DNA from: CAYJAZ01 sp964371865
Lineage (GTDB): Bacteria > Desulfobacterota > Desulfovibrionia > Desulfovibrionales > Desulfovibrionaceae
Reading direction: 5' to 3'
NCBI GenBank assembly: GCA_964371865.1
Contig: CAYJOR010000074.1
Location: 1 to 10,839 of the forward strand
Length of the DNA stretch: 10,839 bases
Under the pieces are notes generated by a model. The model had not been told where the DNA came from. It did no database searches and worked only from the letters and a program-made list of their open reading frames with translations. The stretch's first letter is position 1. Each line of letters opens with the position of its first letter. The position numbers and the translations under genes were made by a program. Positions 1 to 6,523 of this stretch are shown piece by piece.

Positions 1-53
1 CCACGACCACTCGCCCCCCAGACGAGTGCGCTACCAAACTGCGCTACATCCCG
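1..53 (-). tRNA. tRNA-Pro (anticodon GGG), 3' end cut by window edge
   Basis: Read on the minus strand, bases 53 to 1 fold as the first 53 nt of a tRNA. There is a 7-nt acceptor strand CGGGATG, a D-stem GCGC/GCGC, an anticodon stem CTCGT/GCGAG with one T-G wobble, and a loop CTGGGGG that gives anticodon GGG, hence proline. A C at position 1 is usual for bacterial tRNA-Pro. The T-arm is cut off by the window edge, so the 3' acceptor strand and the CCA end cannot be checked. Confidence 0.93.
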
Positions 54-305
54 ATATATTAAGAGTACCCAGTCAAGCTTCTCAACACTGTATAGTGTAA
101 GATTTTCTGGGTAAAAAAATTCCTTGAGAAATCTTCAAGAAAACATATAATCATATTCTTCAAAATGCAAGTTAATTATAGTGATAATATCCACTTTTTA
201 CAGGGTATTTTAATTTTGATTTGTAGATACATTGCTCATATTATGGGTTAAAGCTTATTATTTAAATTATTAGATTTAGACAGTTGTTTTACACTCTAGA
301 TTTTT
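54..305. other. Intergenic gap between tRNA-Pro and the LysR gene
   Basis: No convincing gene is seen here. The left half holds the possible tRNA promoter and nested inverted repeats: TACCCAG (66-72) with CTGGGTA (107-113), enclosing ACACT (85-89) with AGTGT (94-98). A further CTTGA/TCAAG pair lies at 123-139. The right half is featureless AT-rich DNA. I see no clear terminator for the LysR gene, which ends at 306 reading leftward. Confidence 0.6.
89..116 (-). promoter_or_regulatory. Possible promoter of tRNA-Pro
   Basis: On the minus strand a TATACA -10-like box (89-94) lies 16 bases from a weak TTTTAC -35-like box (111-116). It would start transcription about 30 bases before the tRNA. Both boxes are imperfect in AT-rich DNA, so this is only a plausible assignment. 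Confidence 0.3.
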
Positions 306-1226
306 CTAACAGTTATTTTTAAAGCGTATAAATTCATTTTCTGATTTAAAAATTTCAAAAAATTCCTTTATGGATTGATTGTTTTTTCTGCTTTCTAAAC
401 AGGCAAAATAAAAAGGCATCGGGTCAGGAGAAATTTCAAGATTTATTTGAATGAGACTTTTTTCACGTAGCTCTTTTTCTATAAAGAAATCCGTAAAAAA
501 AGCACCATACTGACTCTTGGGTAGAAAGCTTTTTGCCACAGTACTGCCTAGTTCTGTATTTTCATTATCAAAAAATAATTTATATTTTTTATAAAATTTT
601 GCAAGGTGTTTTGAAAATCCGGATCCTTCTCCTGACAAAATTGTAGGTGTTTTTGAAAGTTCTTCTAACATCATTACTTCTTTTTTTCCAAGAGGATTAT
701 CTGGACAAACCGCATAAATTATTTCTGATCTTACAAAGTCTTGCTGGTAGATATCATCAAGTTGGTGATCTCCTGCTATCAATGCAATATCTATTTCTTT
801 TTTTCGTAATTTTTCTAAAATTTCCTCGTGGTTGTCTATTATAAAATCTACTTTAGTACTAGGTGATTTACTTTCTAGATATCTTGCTATAAGAGGTGTA
901 AAGTATTGTGCAGGCACAAGGTGCATACCGAGCATAATTTTAGAGTATACACTTCGTGTCAGAGATTGAATTTTTTCATTTAATCTTTCGGCATTACTAT
1001 ACATTTCATTAACAACAGGAAGGATTTCCAAACCTTTTTTAGAAAGCTCTATCTTGCCTGATTTTTTAGTAAATAATTGAAATTCTAAATTTTTTTCAAG
1101 TTTATTAATCTGCATACTTATTGCGGGTAAAGTTACATTTAACTCCTGAGCAGCCTTTGTGAAAGAGCCTAATTTAACACAAATATAAAATACGTAAAAT
1201 TGATTAAAATTTACTTGAATCGACAT
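306..1226 (-). CDS. LysR-type transcriptional regulator
   Basis: A 306-residue protein, the usual length for LysR-type regulators. The N-terminus (about residues 6-65) is the winged helix-turn-helix: the FYVFYICVKLGSFTKAAQEL stretch is followed by a recognition helix around LPAISMQINKLEK. The rest (about 92-300) matches the periplasmic-binding-like effector domain. The ATG at 1226 is supported by a GAAGGTG Shine-Dalgarno sequence at 1229-1235, rather close to the start. The gene is divergent from the permease and sulfotransferase operon across a 350-base spacer, the classic layout in which a LysR protein represses itself and activates the neighbouring operon with a pathway-related co-inducer. 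The co-inducer is unknown; an aryl sulfate, phenol or organic anion would suit the neighbours, but that is inference. Confidence 0.93.
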   Translation of the reverse strand: MSIQVNFNQFYVFYICVKLGSFTKAAQELNVTLPAISMQINKLEKNLEFQLFTKKSGKIELSKKGLEILPVVNEMYSNAERLNEKIQSLTRSVYSKIMLGMHLVPAQYFTPLIARYLESKSPSTKVDFIIDNHEEILEKLRKKEIDIALIAGDHQLDDIYQQDFVRSEIIYAVCPDNPLGKKEVMMLEELSKTPTILSGEGSGFSKHLAKFYKKYKLFFDNENTELGSTVAKSFLPKSQYGAFFTDFFIEKELREKSLIQINLEISPDPMPFYFACLESRKNNQSIKEFFEIFKSENEFIRFKNNC

Positions 1227-1257
1227 AACACCTTCAAAAAATAATAAGATAATTCAC

Positions 1258-1284
1258 TGTATAATAGAACTTTAAAATTATCAA
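1258..1284 (-). promoter_or_regulatory. Possible promoter of the LysR gene
   Basis: On the minus strand TTGATA (1279-1284) and TATACA (1258-1263) are 15 bases apart. That is shorter than the optimal 17, as is common in regulated promoters. Transcription would begin near 1251, about 25 bases before the start codon. Confidence 0.35.
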
Positions 1285-1389
1285 TGAAATAATAAAAAAT
1301 AAATCAGGGTATTTTTCTAAATTAAGAAGTTTTCTCATTTTAGCAAAGAATAAAGTTCTTTTTATGGTATGAAAAACGAGTATCAAAAC

Positions 1390-1425
1390 AAGTATAAATT
1401 AAAAAGGATTTGAGGAAGTATAAAT
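1390..1425. repeat. Direct repeat AAGTATAAAT in the divergent spacer
   Basis: AAGTATAAAT occurs at 1390-1399 and again at 1416-1425. The copies start 26 bases apart, about two and a half helical turns. Paired sites like this can be protein-binding half-sites, but the AT-rich setting makes chance possible. Confidence 0.3.
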
Positions 1426-1461
1426 ACAAAAGAATTCACTTAGAAACATAGCCGAGCTTTT

Positions 1462-1488
1462 TAAATGTTAATTTTTACTTAACATTTA
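1462..1488. promoter_or_regulatory. Palindrome, candidate LysR-type operator
   Basis: TAAATGTTAA (1462-1471) and TTAACATTTA (1479-1488) form a perfect 10-bp inverted repeat with a 7-base spacer. Its centre (1475) lies about 74 bases upstream of the start site predicted from the TATAAT box at 1537. LysR-family recognition sites usually sit near -65 and are interrupted dyads, so both position and form fit control of the permease operon. Confidence 0.45.
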
Positions 1489-1536
1489 GATAACTTTAAT
1501 TGCCTTTACAAACTTATGCGCATTAGATATTCAATA

Positions 1537-1542
1537 TATAAT
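1537..1542 (+). promoter_or_regulatory. -10 box of the permease and sulfotransferase operon
   Basis: A perfect TATAAT with no good -35 at the normal distance: the hexamer 17 bases upstream reads TTATGC, and the better TTTACA at 1505-1510 is too far away. A strong -10 without a -35 suits a promoter that needs an activator such as the divergent LysR protein. Confidence 0.4.
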
Positions 1543-1582
1543 AGCACATGTGAAAAAAATATTTTGAAGGTAGGGTTTGTTT

Positions 1583-3019
1583 ATGGCTTATTATATTCAT
1601 TCATTGATAGGTATTTTATTTATCTTTGGTTTTGGTTTTATAGCACCGTTTGAACCATTAACTGCATTCGGTATGCAAGTCGTTGGTATTTTTATTGGTT
1701 GTGTATATCTGTGGTCATTTGTAGCTCTTATTTGGCCAAGTTTGCTTGGTTTAGTTGCACTTGGATTTATAGATGGCGTAGCCATGCCAAAAGTTTTAGC
1801 CAGCTCGTTTGGTTCTCCAATTGTTGTGCTTATCTTTTTTGCAATGCTACTACTTGGAGCTATACAGCATTTCAAAGTACCAAATTATATAAGCCAGTGG
1901 TTTTTAACACGTAAAATGATAAACGGAAAACCTGCTGTATTTTCATTTATTTTCTTATATGCAACCTATGTACTTGCCGCACTTTCAGCAAACTTACTAC
2001 CTGCTTTATTATTTATGTGGTCAGTACTTTACGGAATTTTTGAAGATGTTGGTTATAAAAAGGGCGAGTCTTATACTAACTTTATGGTGATAGGAACACT
2101 CTTTGCGGCTATTTCCGGACAAGCAGCAAAACCTTTCACAGGCTCACCACTTCTTATTTTATCAGCTTATGAAAAAGTTTCTGGTGTACCTATTGACTAT
2201 CTTAGCTACATGACTTTTGGTGTTATTTTAAGCACAGTTTCGATTGCACTTTATGTTTTGATTGGGAAATACTTCATTAAGCCTGACATGTCAAAAATTG
2301 CAGATATTAATATTGATAGATTTTTAGAAAATAAACTTCCACCTATGGATAAAAGACAAAGAATTCTTTTCGCATCCCTTTTTGGATTCCTTCTAATTGT
2401 CTTATTACCAAGTATTTTGCCAGCTTCTATGCCGGGTGTTGCTTACCTTAATAAAGTTGGGCCTTGGGGTGTAGCTATACTCTTTGTAGTAGTTCTTACC
2501 CTTTATAAATACGAAGGTAAACCACTATTAGACTTTAGAGAAATTGCATCAAAGTATGTTGTTTGGGATATATACATTCTTATTGCAATGGCAGTTGGTA
2601 TAACAGGCACACTCACAAGCCCTCAAACAGGATTAACTCCGTTTCTCACTGAAGTTTTTGCCCCTATGCTTGAAGGTTATTCAGCGTTTGCAACAACTGC
2701 CCTTGTACTTATTGGCGCGGTTCTTATAACTCAGTTTGCAAATAATGCTGTTATGGGAGCTGTTCTTATGCCTATTATAGGTGTATTTGCAACAGCAACA
2801 GGAATGAATTATGCTGCTGTAGCAACACTTACAACTTTTGCTATGCACATTGCTATTCTCACACCAGGTGCATCACCGTATGCAGCTGTATTATATGCAA
2901 ATGTTGAATGGTTGCATTCAAGTGTGGTATTTAGATATGGTGTTCTTATTCTTGTGCTTACCTTATCAACATATATTGTTGTAGGTATTCCTGTAATGAA
3001 TATTATATTTGCCTCTTAG
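1583..3019 (+). CDS. SLC13/DASS-type anion permease
   Basis: A very hydrophobic protein of 478 residues with about 11-13 possible membrane spans, a usual size for the divalent anion:sodium symporter (SLC13) family and relatives. Two helix-breaking motifs typical of the family's substrate and ion sites can be seen: GSPLLIL in the first half (about residue 187), and TQFANNAVMGAVLMP (about 383) followed by TPGASPYAAVLYAN (about 427) in the second. ANN stands where SLC13 members usually have SNT. The frame is also open from a TTG at 1577, which has GAAGG six bases upstream. I prefer the ATG at 1583, preceded by TAGGG at 1571-1575. The sulfotransferase gene follows after 42 bases, so the two are probably co-transcribed. 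The substrate cannot be read from sequence; dicarboxylates, sulfate or organic sulfate esters are possible. Confidence 0.85.
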   Translation: MAYYIHSLIGILFIFGFGFIAPFEPLTAFGMQVVGIFIGCVYLWSFVALIWPSLLGLVALGFIDGVAMPKVLASSFGSPIVVLIFFAMLLLGAIQHFKVPNYISQWFLTRKMINGKPAVFSFIFLYATYVLAALSANLLPALLFMWSVLYGIFEDVGYKKGESYTNFMVIGTLFAAISGQAAKPFTGSPLLILSAYEKVSGVPIDYLSYMTFGVILSTVSIALYVLIGKYFIKPDMSKIADINIDRFLENKLPPMDKRQRILFASLFGFLLIVLLPSILPASMPGVAYLNKVGPWGVAILFVVVLTLYKYEGKPLLDFREIASKYVVWDIYILIAMAVGITGTLTSPQTGLTPFLTEVFAPMLEGYSAFATTALVLIGAVLITQFANNAVMGAVLMPIIGVFATATGMNYAAVATLTTFAMHIAILTPGASPYAAVLYANVEWLHSSVVFRYGVLILVLTLSTYIVVGIPVMNIIFAS

Positions 3020-3061
3020 TTCACATTATAAACAATAAATTTTACTATATAGGAGAAAATT

Positions 3062-4927
3062 ATGTCTTACGTATTTAAACAATTTGATCATGTTATCACA
3101 AGTCAATCAGTAGCAGAAAACGCAATGCGCGCCGAATGGGAAAAAGGAAGTTATACTTTTGATAATCCTTATATAAAAGTAAATCCTTATTTATACGCGC
3201 CTCTCACAGCATTAGTTTACTTCAAAACAGAAAAAGCACAGAGCGTAAAAATTCTTGTAAAAGGAAAAACTAAAGAAGCAGATTTTACCTTCGAGTTCCC
3301 ATCTGCTAATGAGCATATAGTTCCTGTTCTTGGACTTTACTCAGGTACAACAACAGAAGTTGTATTGACCTTGAGTGATGGAAGTTCTAAAACACTCCAA
3401 GTTACAACAGAAGCAACTCCAGAAAAACTTATAAAACCAACAAAAATCGAAACAACTGCAGAATATATGGGACAAAATGTTATATTTGTATCCCCAACAA
3501 CTCCTGCATATTTGGCTGCTTACGATTATAATGGCGATGCTCGCTGGTATTGCACTCTAAATACTTCTTTTGACTTGAAGCGTGTAGAAAACGGTAGAAT
3601 CCTTGTAGGGACTCAAAGACTTGTTCTCCCGCCTTACCACACAAGCGGACTTTTTGAAATGGGTATGATTGGTAAAATCTATAAAGAATACAGACTCCCA
3701 GGAGGCTATCATCATGATCAGTTTGAAATGGAAGACGGAAATCTTCTTGTTCTAACTCAAAAACCTGCTCGTGGAACTGTGGAAGATGTTTGCGTGCTTA
3801 TCGACAGAAAAACAGGTGCAATTATCAAAGAATGGGATTATCAAACAGTTCTTCCGCAAAATACTGGAGGTTCAGGCTCACAAGATGCGCATGACTGGTT
3901 CCATAATAACTCAGTATGGTATGATAAGAAAACAAACTCTCTCACTCTTTCAGGTCGTCATCAAGATGCTGTTATCAATATAGATTATGATACATGCACT
4001 CTCAACTGGATTATTGGTGATCCAGAAGGCTGGCCTGAAGATATGCAAAAATATTTCTTCAAGCCTATAGGTGATGTTGCAAACTTCGATTGGCAATACG
4101 AACAGCATGCCGCTGTAGTGCTTCCTGATGGCGACATTATGTGCTTCGATAACGGACATTGGCGCGCAAAAGTGAAAGAAAAATACGTTCCTGCAAAAGA
4201 TAATTTCTCTCGTGGAGTTCGTTACCGTATTGATACAGAAAAAATGGAAATTGAACAAATTTGGCAATTTGGTAAAGAACGTGGAGAAGATTTCTTCTCA
4301 ACGTATATCTGTAACGTAGAATATTATGGTGAAGGGCATTATATGGTTCACTCCGGTGGAACAGCAAAATTCAAGGGTGAAACCTTAGATACTCCACCAG
4401 CACGTTTTGTAGGTGAAGAAGCAAAATTTGTTACTCTTAATTCGGTAACAATTGAAATTAAAGATGATGTTATTATGTACGAAATGCACTTACCGGCTAA
4501 CTTCTATCGTGCTGAAAAACTAAATCTCTATTGTAAAGAAGATGTTCTTTCCTTAGGAAAAGGCGAATTACTTGGAACTTTAGGAATTACAGAAGAATTT
4601 GATACCATTCCTGAATTAGAAACATCAACAGAAATTCCTGAAAAATACAAAGTTCGCATAGCTCAAGAAGAAGATAGATTAGTTCTTAGTGCAAGTTTTG
4701 AAAAAGGTCAACTTGTGATGTTCCTTTTAGAAGGTGAAAAAACACATGCTTATTTTGTTCCAACAACAAAACGCCCATTCCTTGCTATGTGCGTAGGTAC
4801 TTTCCTTGATTCAGATGAACGTGCCATCGAGTTTCCTATAAGTGTTGAAGGCATCTCAGGTAGTTATAAAATAAGTTTAATTATTGATGAGACAAAATAC
4901 GAAATAGGGCAAGCTATAAATATCTAA
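3062..4927 (+). CDS. Arylsulfate sulfotransferase (ASST), no signal peptide seen
   Basis: A 621-residue protein of the arylsulfotransferase family, which moves a sulfo group from a phenolic sulfate ester to another phenol without PAPS, through a sulfohistidine intermediate. The N-terminus (about 1-125) looks like the small beta-rich domain; the rest fits the beta-propeller. Likely active-site residues are His217/His218 (GYHHDQ), His281 (DWFHNNSVWY), Arg299 (SGRHQDAV) and His349 (YEQHAAV), matching in order His252, His356, Arg374 and the nucleophile His436 of the E. coli enzyme. The protein starts MSYVFKQFDH and shows no signal sequence, unlike the periplasmic E. coli enzyme, so it probably works in the cytoplasm. 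AGGAG at 3051-3055 fixes the start. It is second in an operon with an anion permease, which could supply or remove sulfate esters. Confidence 0.9.
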   Translation: MSYVFKQFDHVITSQSVAENAMRAEWEKGSYTFDNPYIKVNPYLYAPLTALVYFKTEKAQSVKILVKGKTKEADFTFEFPSANEHIVPVLGLYSGTTTEVVLTLSDGSSKTLQVTTEATPEKLIKPTKIETTAEYMGQNVIFVSPTTPAYLAAYDYNGDARWYCTLNTSFDLKRVENGRILVGTQRLVLPPYHTSGLFEMGMIGKIYKEYRLPGGYHHDQFEMEDGNLLVLTQKPARGTVEDVCVLIDRKTGAIIKEWDYQTVLPQNTGGSGSQDAHDWFHNNSVWYDKKTNSLTLSGRHQDAVINIDYDTCTLNWIIGDPEGWPEDMQKYFFKPIGDVANFDWQYEQHAAVVLPDGDIMCFDNGHWRAKVKEKYVPAKDNFSRGVRYRIDTEKMEIEQIWQFGKERGEDFFSTYICNVEYYGEGHYMVHSGGTAKFKGETLDTPPARFVGEEAKFVTLNSVTIEIKDDVIMYEMHLPANFYRAEKLNLYCKEDVLSLGKGELLGTLGITEEFDTIPELETSTEIPEKYKVRIAQEEDRLVLSASFEKGQLVMFLLEGEKTHAYFVPTTKRPFLAMCVGTFLDSDERAIEFPISVEGISGSYKISLIIDETKYEIGQAINI

Positions 4928-4969
4928 TCCACGCTATTTTCAAGATATAGTTTTTTGCAAAAACCAATA

Positions 4970-5007
4970 AATTCTCCTCTTCCTTTTTGGTTGGGGAGAA
5001 TTTTTTT
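4970..5007 (+). terminator. Intrinsic terminator of the permease and sulfotransferase operon
   Basis: AATTCTCC (4970-4977) pairs with GGAGAATT (4995-5002), the inner stem continues with mismatches, and a run of T follows to 5007. It lies about 40 bases after the sulfotransferase stop codon. Confidence 0.85.
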
Positions 5008-5328
5008 GTATAAAGAGTGTAGCAGAACCTAAGTGGCTGAAGAAAAAACTTCTCTGAGGAAACCATTTTAATAACTTTAAAAATTCAACACATATTTTTT
5101 CACACGATAACTTGATTGACATCATAAAGCTATGAAAATCAAAAAAAATTATTTTAGAAATACCCTAGATTGTGTCGATACAAGATGAATTTTTGCTTAT
5201 ATCAAGGAAGATGAATAGGATTTGAGGGAGTGTATTCTTACTGTGCTTAATCGAAAAAGCCCATGAAATCTGACAATGAAGTAAGCAAAAAGACACTTAG
5301 AAATTAAGTTTTGCATCACTATAGCACA
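5008..5328. other. Gene-poor spacer
   Basis: No supportable gene on either strand. A 61-codon minus-strand frame at 4940-5125 crosses the terminator and has no family resemblance. The segment contains short words (5217-5231, 5294-5303, 5321-5329) that recur in the same order in the LysR/permease spacer. Confidence 0.6.
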
Positions 5329-5357
5329 TTTTCAACAGTTGTCCAGTTTGCTATACT
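5329..5357 (+). promoter_or_regulatory. Promoter pointing into the small RNA candidate
   Basis: TTTTCA (5329-5334) and TATACT (5352-5357) are separated by exactly 17 bases. No coding gene follows before the terminator ending at 5444, so the product would be a short RNA. Confidence 0.4.
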
Positions 5358-5363
5358 GTAGAG

Positions 5364-5444
5364 GTACGGTATCTAGTGGATTTTTATCGGATACTATGGC
5401 ACAAAAAAAAGCCCTCTAATTCATTAGAATTAGAGGGCTTTTTT
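5364..5444 (+). ncRNA. Possible small RNA, about 80 nt
   Basis: The segment lies between a plausible promoter and a very strong intrinsic terminator and has no open frame of note. A 5' hairpin can form between GTATC (5369-5373) and GATAC (5390-5394). It is followed by an A-rich stretch and the terminator stem-loop. I recognise no RNA family. The alternative is that the terminator serves only the minus-strand tRNA-Ser and the promoter is a chance match. Confidence 0.3.
5405..5444. terminator. Strong bidirectional intrinsic terminator
   Basis: A perfect 18-bp inverted repeat, 5405-5422 with 5427-5444, with a 4-base loop. The GC part is GCCCTC/GAGGGC, and it has A and T runs on opposite flanks so it works on both strands. 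On the minus strand it lies about 30 bases beyond the tRNA-Ser CCA end, so it is probably the original terminator of that tRNA gene. This marks the left side as native chromosome. Confidence 0.9.
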
Positions 5445-5473
5445 CGTAATATATCTATATTACTATAGCTTGA

Positions 5474-5538
5474 TGGCGGAGCGGTAGGGATTCGAACCCT
5501 AGATACAGTTTTACCCGTATACTCACTTAGCAGTCGAG
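5474..5538 (-). pseudogene. 3' part of tRNA-Ser(GCU), displaced att remnant
   Basis: On the minus strand the segment holds a GCT anticodon in the loop CTGCTAA (5527-5533), then anticodon 3' strand GTGAG, a long variable arm closing ATACGG with CTGTAT, a T-arm TAGGG-TTCGAAT-CCCTA, acceptor strand CCGCTCC, discriminator G and CCA (5474-5476). The long variable arm, G discriminator and GCT identify tRNA-Ser. The expected GGAGCGG acceptor strand and D-arm are not found upstream, and the 5' anticodon strand (5534-5538, CTCGA) pairs poorly. Identity therefore ends in or just past the anticodon loop. This is what remains when an element integrates there and carries its own 3' copy to restore the real gene at its other end. 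Confidence 0.85.
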
Positions 5539-5550
5539 TTGAGTGGGTAT
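5519..5550. repeat. Inverted repeat around the tRNA breakpoint, candidate integrase core site
   Basis: ATACTCACT (5519-5527) and AGTGGGTAT (5542-5550) are inverted repeats matching at 8 of 9 positions. They are centred at 5534/5535, next to the anticodon loop where tRNA identity stops. Tyrosine integrases bind such imperfect inverted core sites on both sides of the crossover. Confidence 0.45.
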
Positions 5551-5587
5551 TTTGCTTATTAGTGATAAGGCTAATATTGTTTGTAAT

Positions 5588-5661
5588 ACATACTTTAACG
5601 GGTATTAAAAGATTTCTAAATTGAATAGTAGTCTTTTAAAAGTATGTGCAAAAGTATGTGC
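5588..5661. repeat. AAAGTATGT repeats, candidate integrase arm sites
   Basis: AAAAGTATGTGC occurs twice in tandem (5638-5649 and 5650-5661). A third AAAGTATGT lies inverted as ACATACTTT at 5588-5596. All are on the presumed element side, 50-125 bases from the core. That spacing suits arm-type integrase sites. Confidence 0.45.
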
Positions 5662-5692
5662 AAAGTCTTTGGAGTGAAAAACAAGCTAACTT

Positions 5693-6397
5693 TTAGTTCT
5701 CAAGTTTTAGAGCCTTTGCAATTTCTTCAACGCTAATACCTTTTTCTTTCGTTGCTTCACGTAGCCTATCCCAAGTCCAGACTTTCTGGGTTTTTTTATC
5801 TATAAATTCAAGTAGTTCAGGTAAAGAAAGCTGATTTTGTATGATTTTTTCAAGATTTTCTGCGCTAATTTCTTTACTCGGTGGATAATCTTCTACTTTG
5901 AAGAGTTTTTTAAAGCTTTTACTTGCATTCGGGAAGTTATCTTCTTCATCATAGTAGGAAAGCACTTTCCCATCATCACGTACAACAAAGTAGGCGTTTT
6001 TACTATCCTTTAATATATACACATAGCCATTTTTCTTTTCGCCTATACTGTTTAGTAGGGCTACTTGTTTAAGCGGAGTTCGTGAAAAAACATAGAGAAC
6101 ATCATATAAAGAATAGTATTGCTTTGAAGCACTGTTCACTGTAAGAGCATGAAAGGTATTACCTTTAAACTTAACTGTATTGTCTAAATTTAAAATTTCA
6201 ACAAGCCCAGCAAAATACTTATGCGGTAAAAGCCTTCTACCTTTAAAGGCTGCGATTAAATTTGGGCGTGAAATACCAAGCTTATCAGATAAGCTTTCTT
6301 GATTAATAAGCTTTAGAGCAACTAACTTGCCTAAATCTATATCTAAATCTTTCTTCATTTCACTTAAATTTTTTTTCATAGTATTTAAAATTACCAT
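5693..6397 (-). CDS. XRE-like helix-turn-helix regulator
   Basis: A 234-residue basic protein. Residues about 23-72 look like a lambda-repressor-type helix-turn-helix, with LSDKLGISRPNLIAAFKGRR as the helix-turn-recognition-helix core. The middle (about 85-150) is mixed alpha/beta with no recognised family, and I see no S24 Ser-Lys peptidase motif. The C-terminus (TWDRLREATKEKGISVEEIA) resembles another small helical DNA-binding or dimer unit. Its start is uncertain: ATG codons at 6397, 6379 and 6358 all lack a good ribosome site. It is divergent from the DUF2628 gene, whose promoter carries an inverted repeat over the -35. A role as repressor of that promoter and of itself is the natural inference. 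Being next to the att remnant, it may be the island's control gene. Confidence 0.7.
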   Translation of the reverse strand: MVILNTMKKNLSEMKKDLDIDLGKLVALKLINQESLSDKLGISRPNLIAAFKGRRLLPHKYFAGLVEILNLDNTVKFKGNTFHALTVNSASKQYYSLYDVLYVFSRTPLKQVALLNSIGEKKNGYVYILKDSKNAYFVVRDDGKVLSYYDEEDNFPNASKSFKKLFKVEDYPPSKEISAENLEKIIQNQLSLPELLEFIDKKTQKVWTWDRLREATKEKGISVEEIAKALKLEN

Positions 6398-6475
6398 AAA
6401 ACATTGAGATACTGTTGCATAATTTGAAATGTATCTTTAAGTTGACTTAATTATTTAAAAAATGATAGTATTTAA
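6378..6475. repeat. 11-bp direct repeat ATAGTATTTAA flanking the divergent promoter region
   Basis: Identical copies at 6378-6388, overlapping the possible starts of the helix-turn-helix gene, and at 6465-6475, covering the -10 of the DUF2628 promoter. Matching sites on both divergent genes are what a shared repressor would need. Confidence 0.4.
6437..6471 (+). promoter_or_regulatory. Promoter of the DUF2628 gene with overlapping operator
   Basis: TTGACT (6442-6447) and TAGTAT (6466-6471) with an 18-base spacer form a good sigma-70-type promoter. The inverted repeat TTAAGT-TG-ACTTAA (6437-6450) covers the -35 completely, so a dimeric repressor bound there would block it. AAGGAG at 6512-6517 is the ribosome site. 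Confidence 0.55.
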
Positions 6476-6523
6476 GAGTGGTAACGGCTTATTTTTTATT
6501 ACTCTAAAGATAAGGAGCTAGAA

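Noticed and set aside
66..119. TACCCAG/CTGGGTA hairpin as a terminator
   Set aside because: The homopolymer run after it is A on the plus strand and lies upstream on the minus strand, so it cannot end transcription in either direction.
165..251. 28-codon frame starting MQVNYSDNI in the left gap
   Set aside because: No Shine-Dalgarno sequence, very short, and AT-rich DNA yields such frames by chance.
647..844. Plus-strand open frame inside the LysR gene
   Set aside because: It is antisense to a clear LysR coding region, has no ribosome site and no family features.
1597..1914. Two open frames (minus 1597-1875, plus 1699-1914) inside the permease gene
   Set aside because: Shadows of the permease frame with no recognisable protein features.
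3771..4367. Three open frames inside the sulfotransferase gene
   Set aside because: They overlap the region that encodes the conserved active-site motifs and are out-of-frame shadows.
4940..5125. 61-codon minus-strand frame after the sulfotransferase
   Set aside because: It runs through the intrinsic terminator, lacks a ribosome site and resembles no family.
5474..5640. A complete functional tRNA-Ser, perhaps with an intron
   Set aside because: No GGAGCGG acceptor strand or D-arm is found upstream on the minus strand, and the 5' anticodon strand pairs badly; a displaced 3' fragment explains it better.
5638..5661. Tandem AAAAGTATGTGC as the start of a CRISPR array
   Set aside because: Two adjoining 12-base units without spacers and no cas genes; integrase arm sites or a chance tandem repeat fit better.
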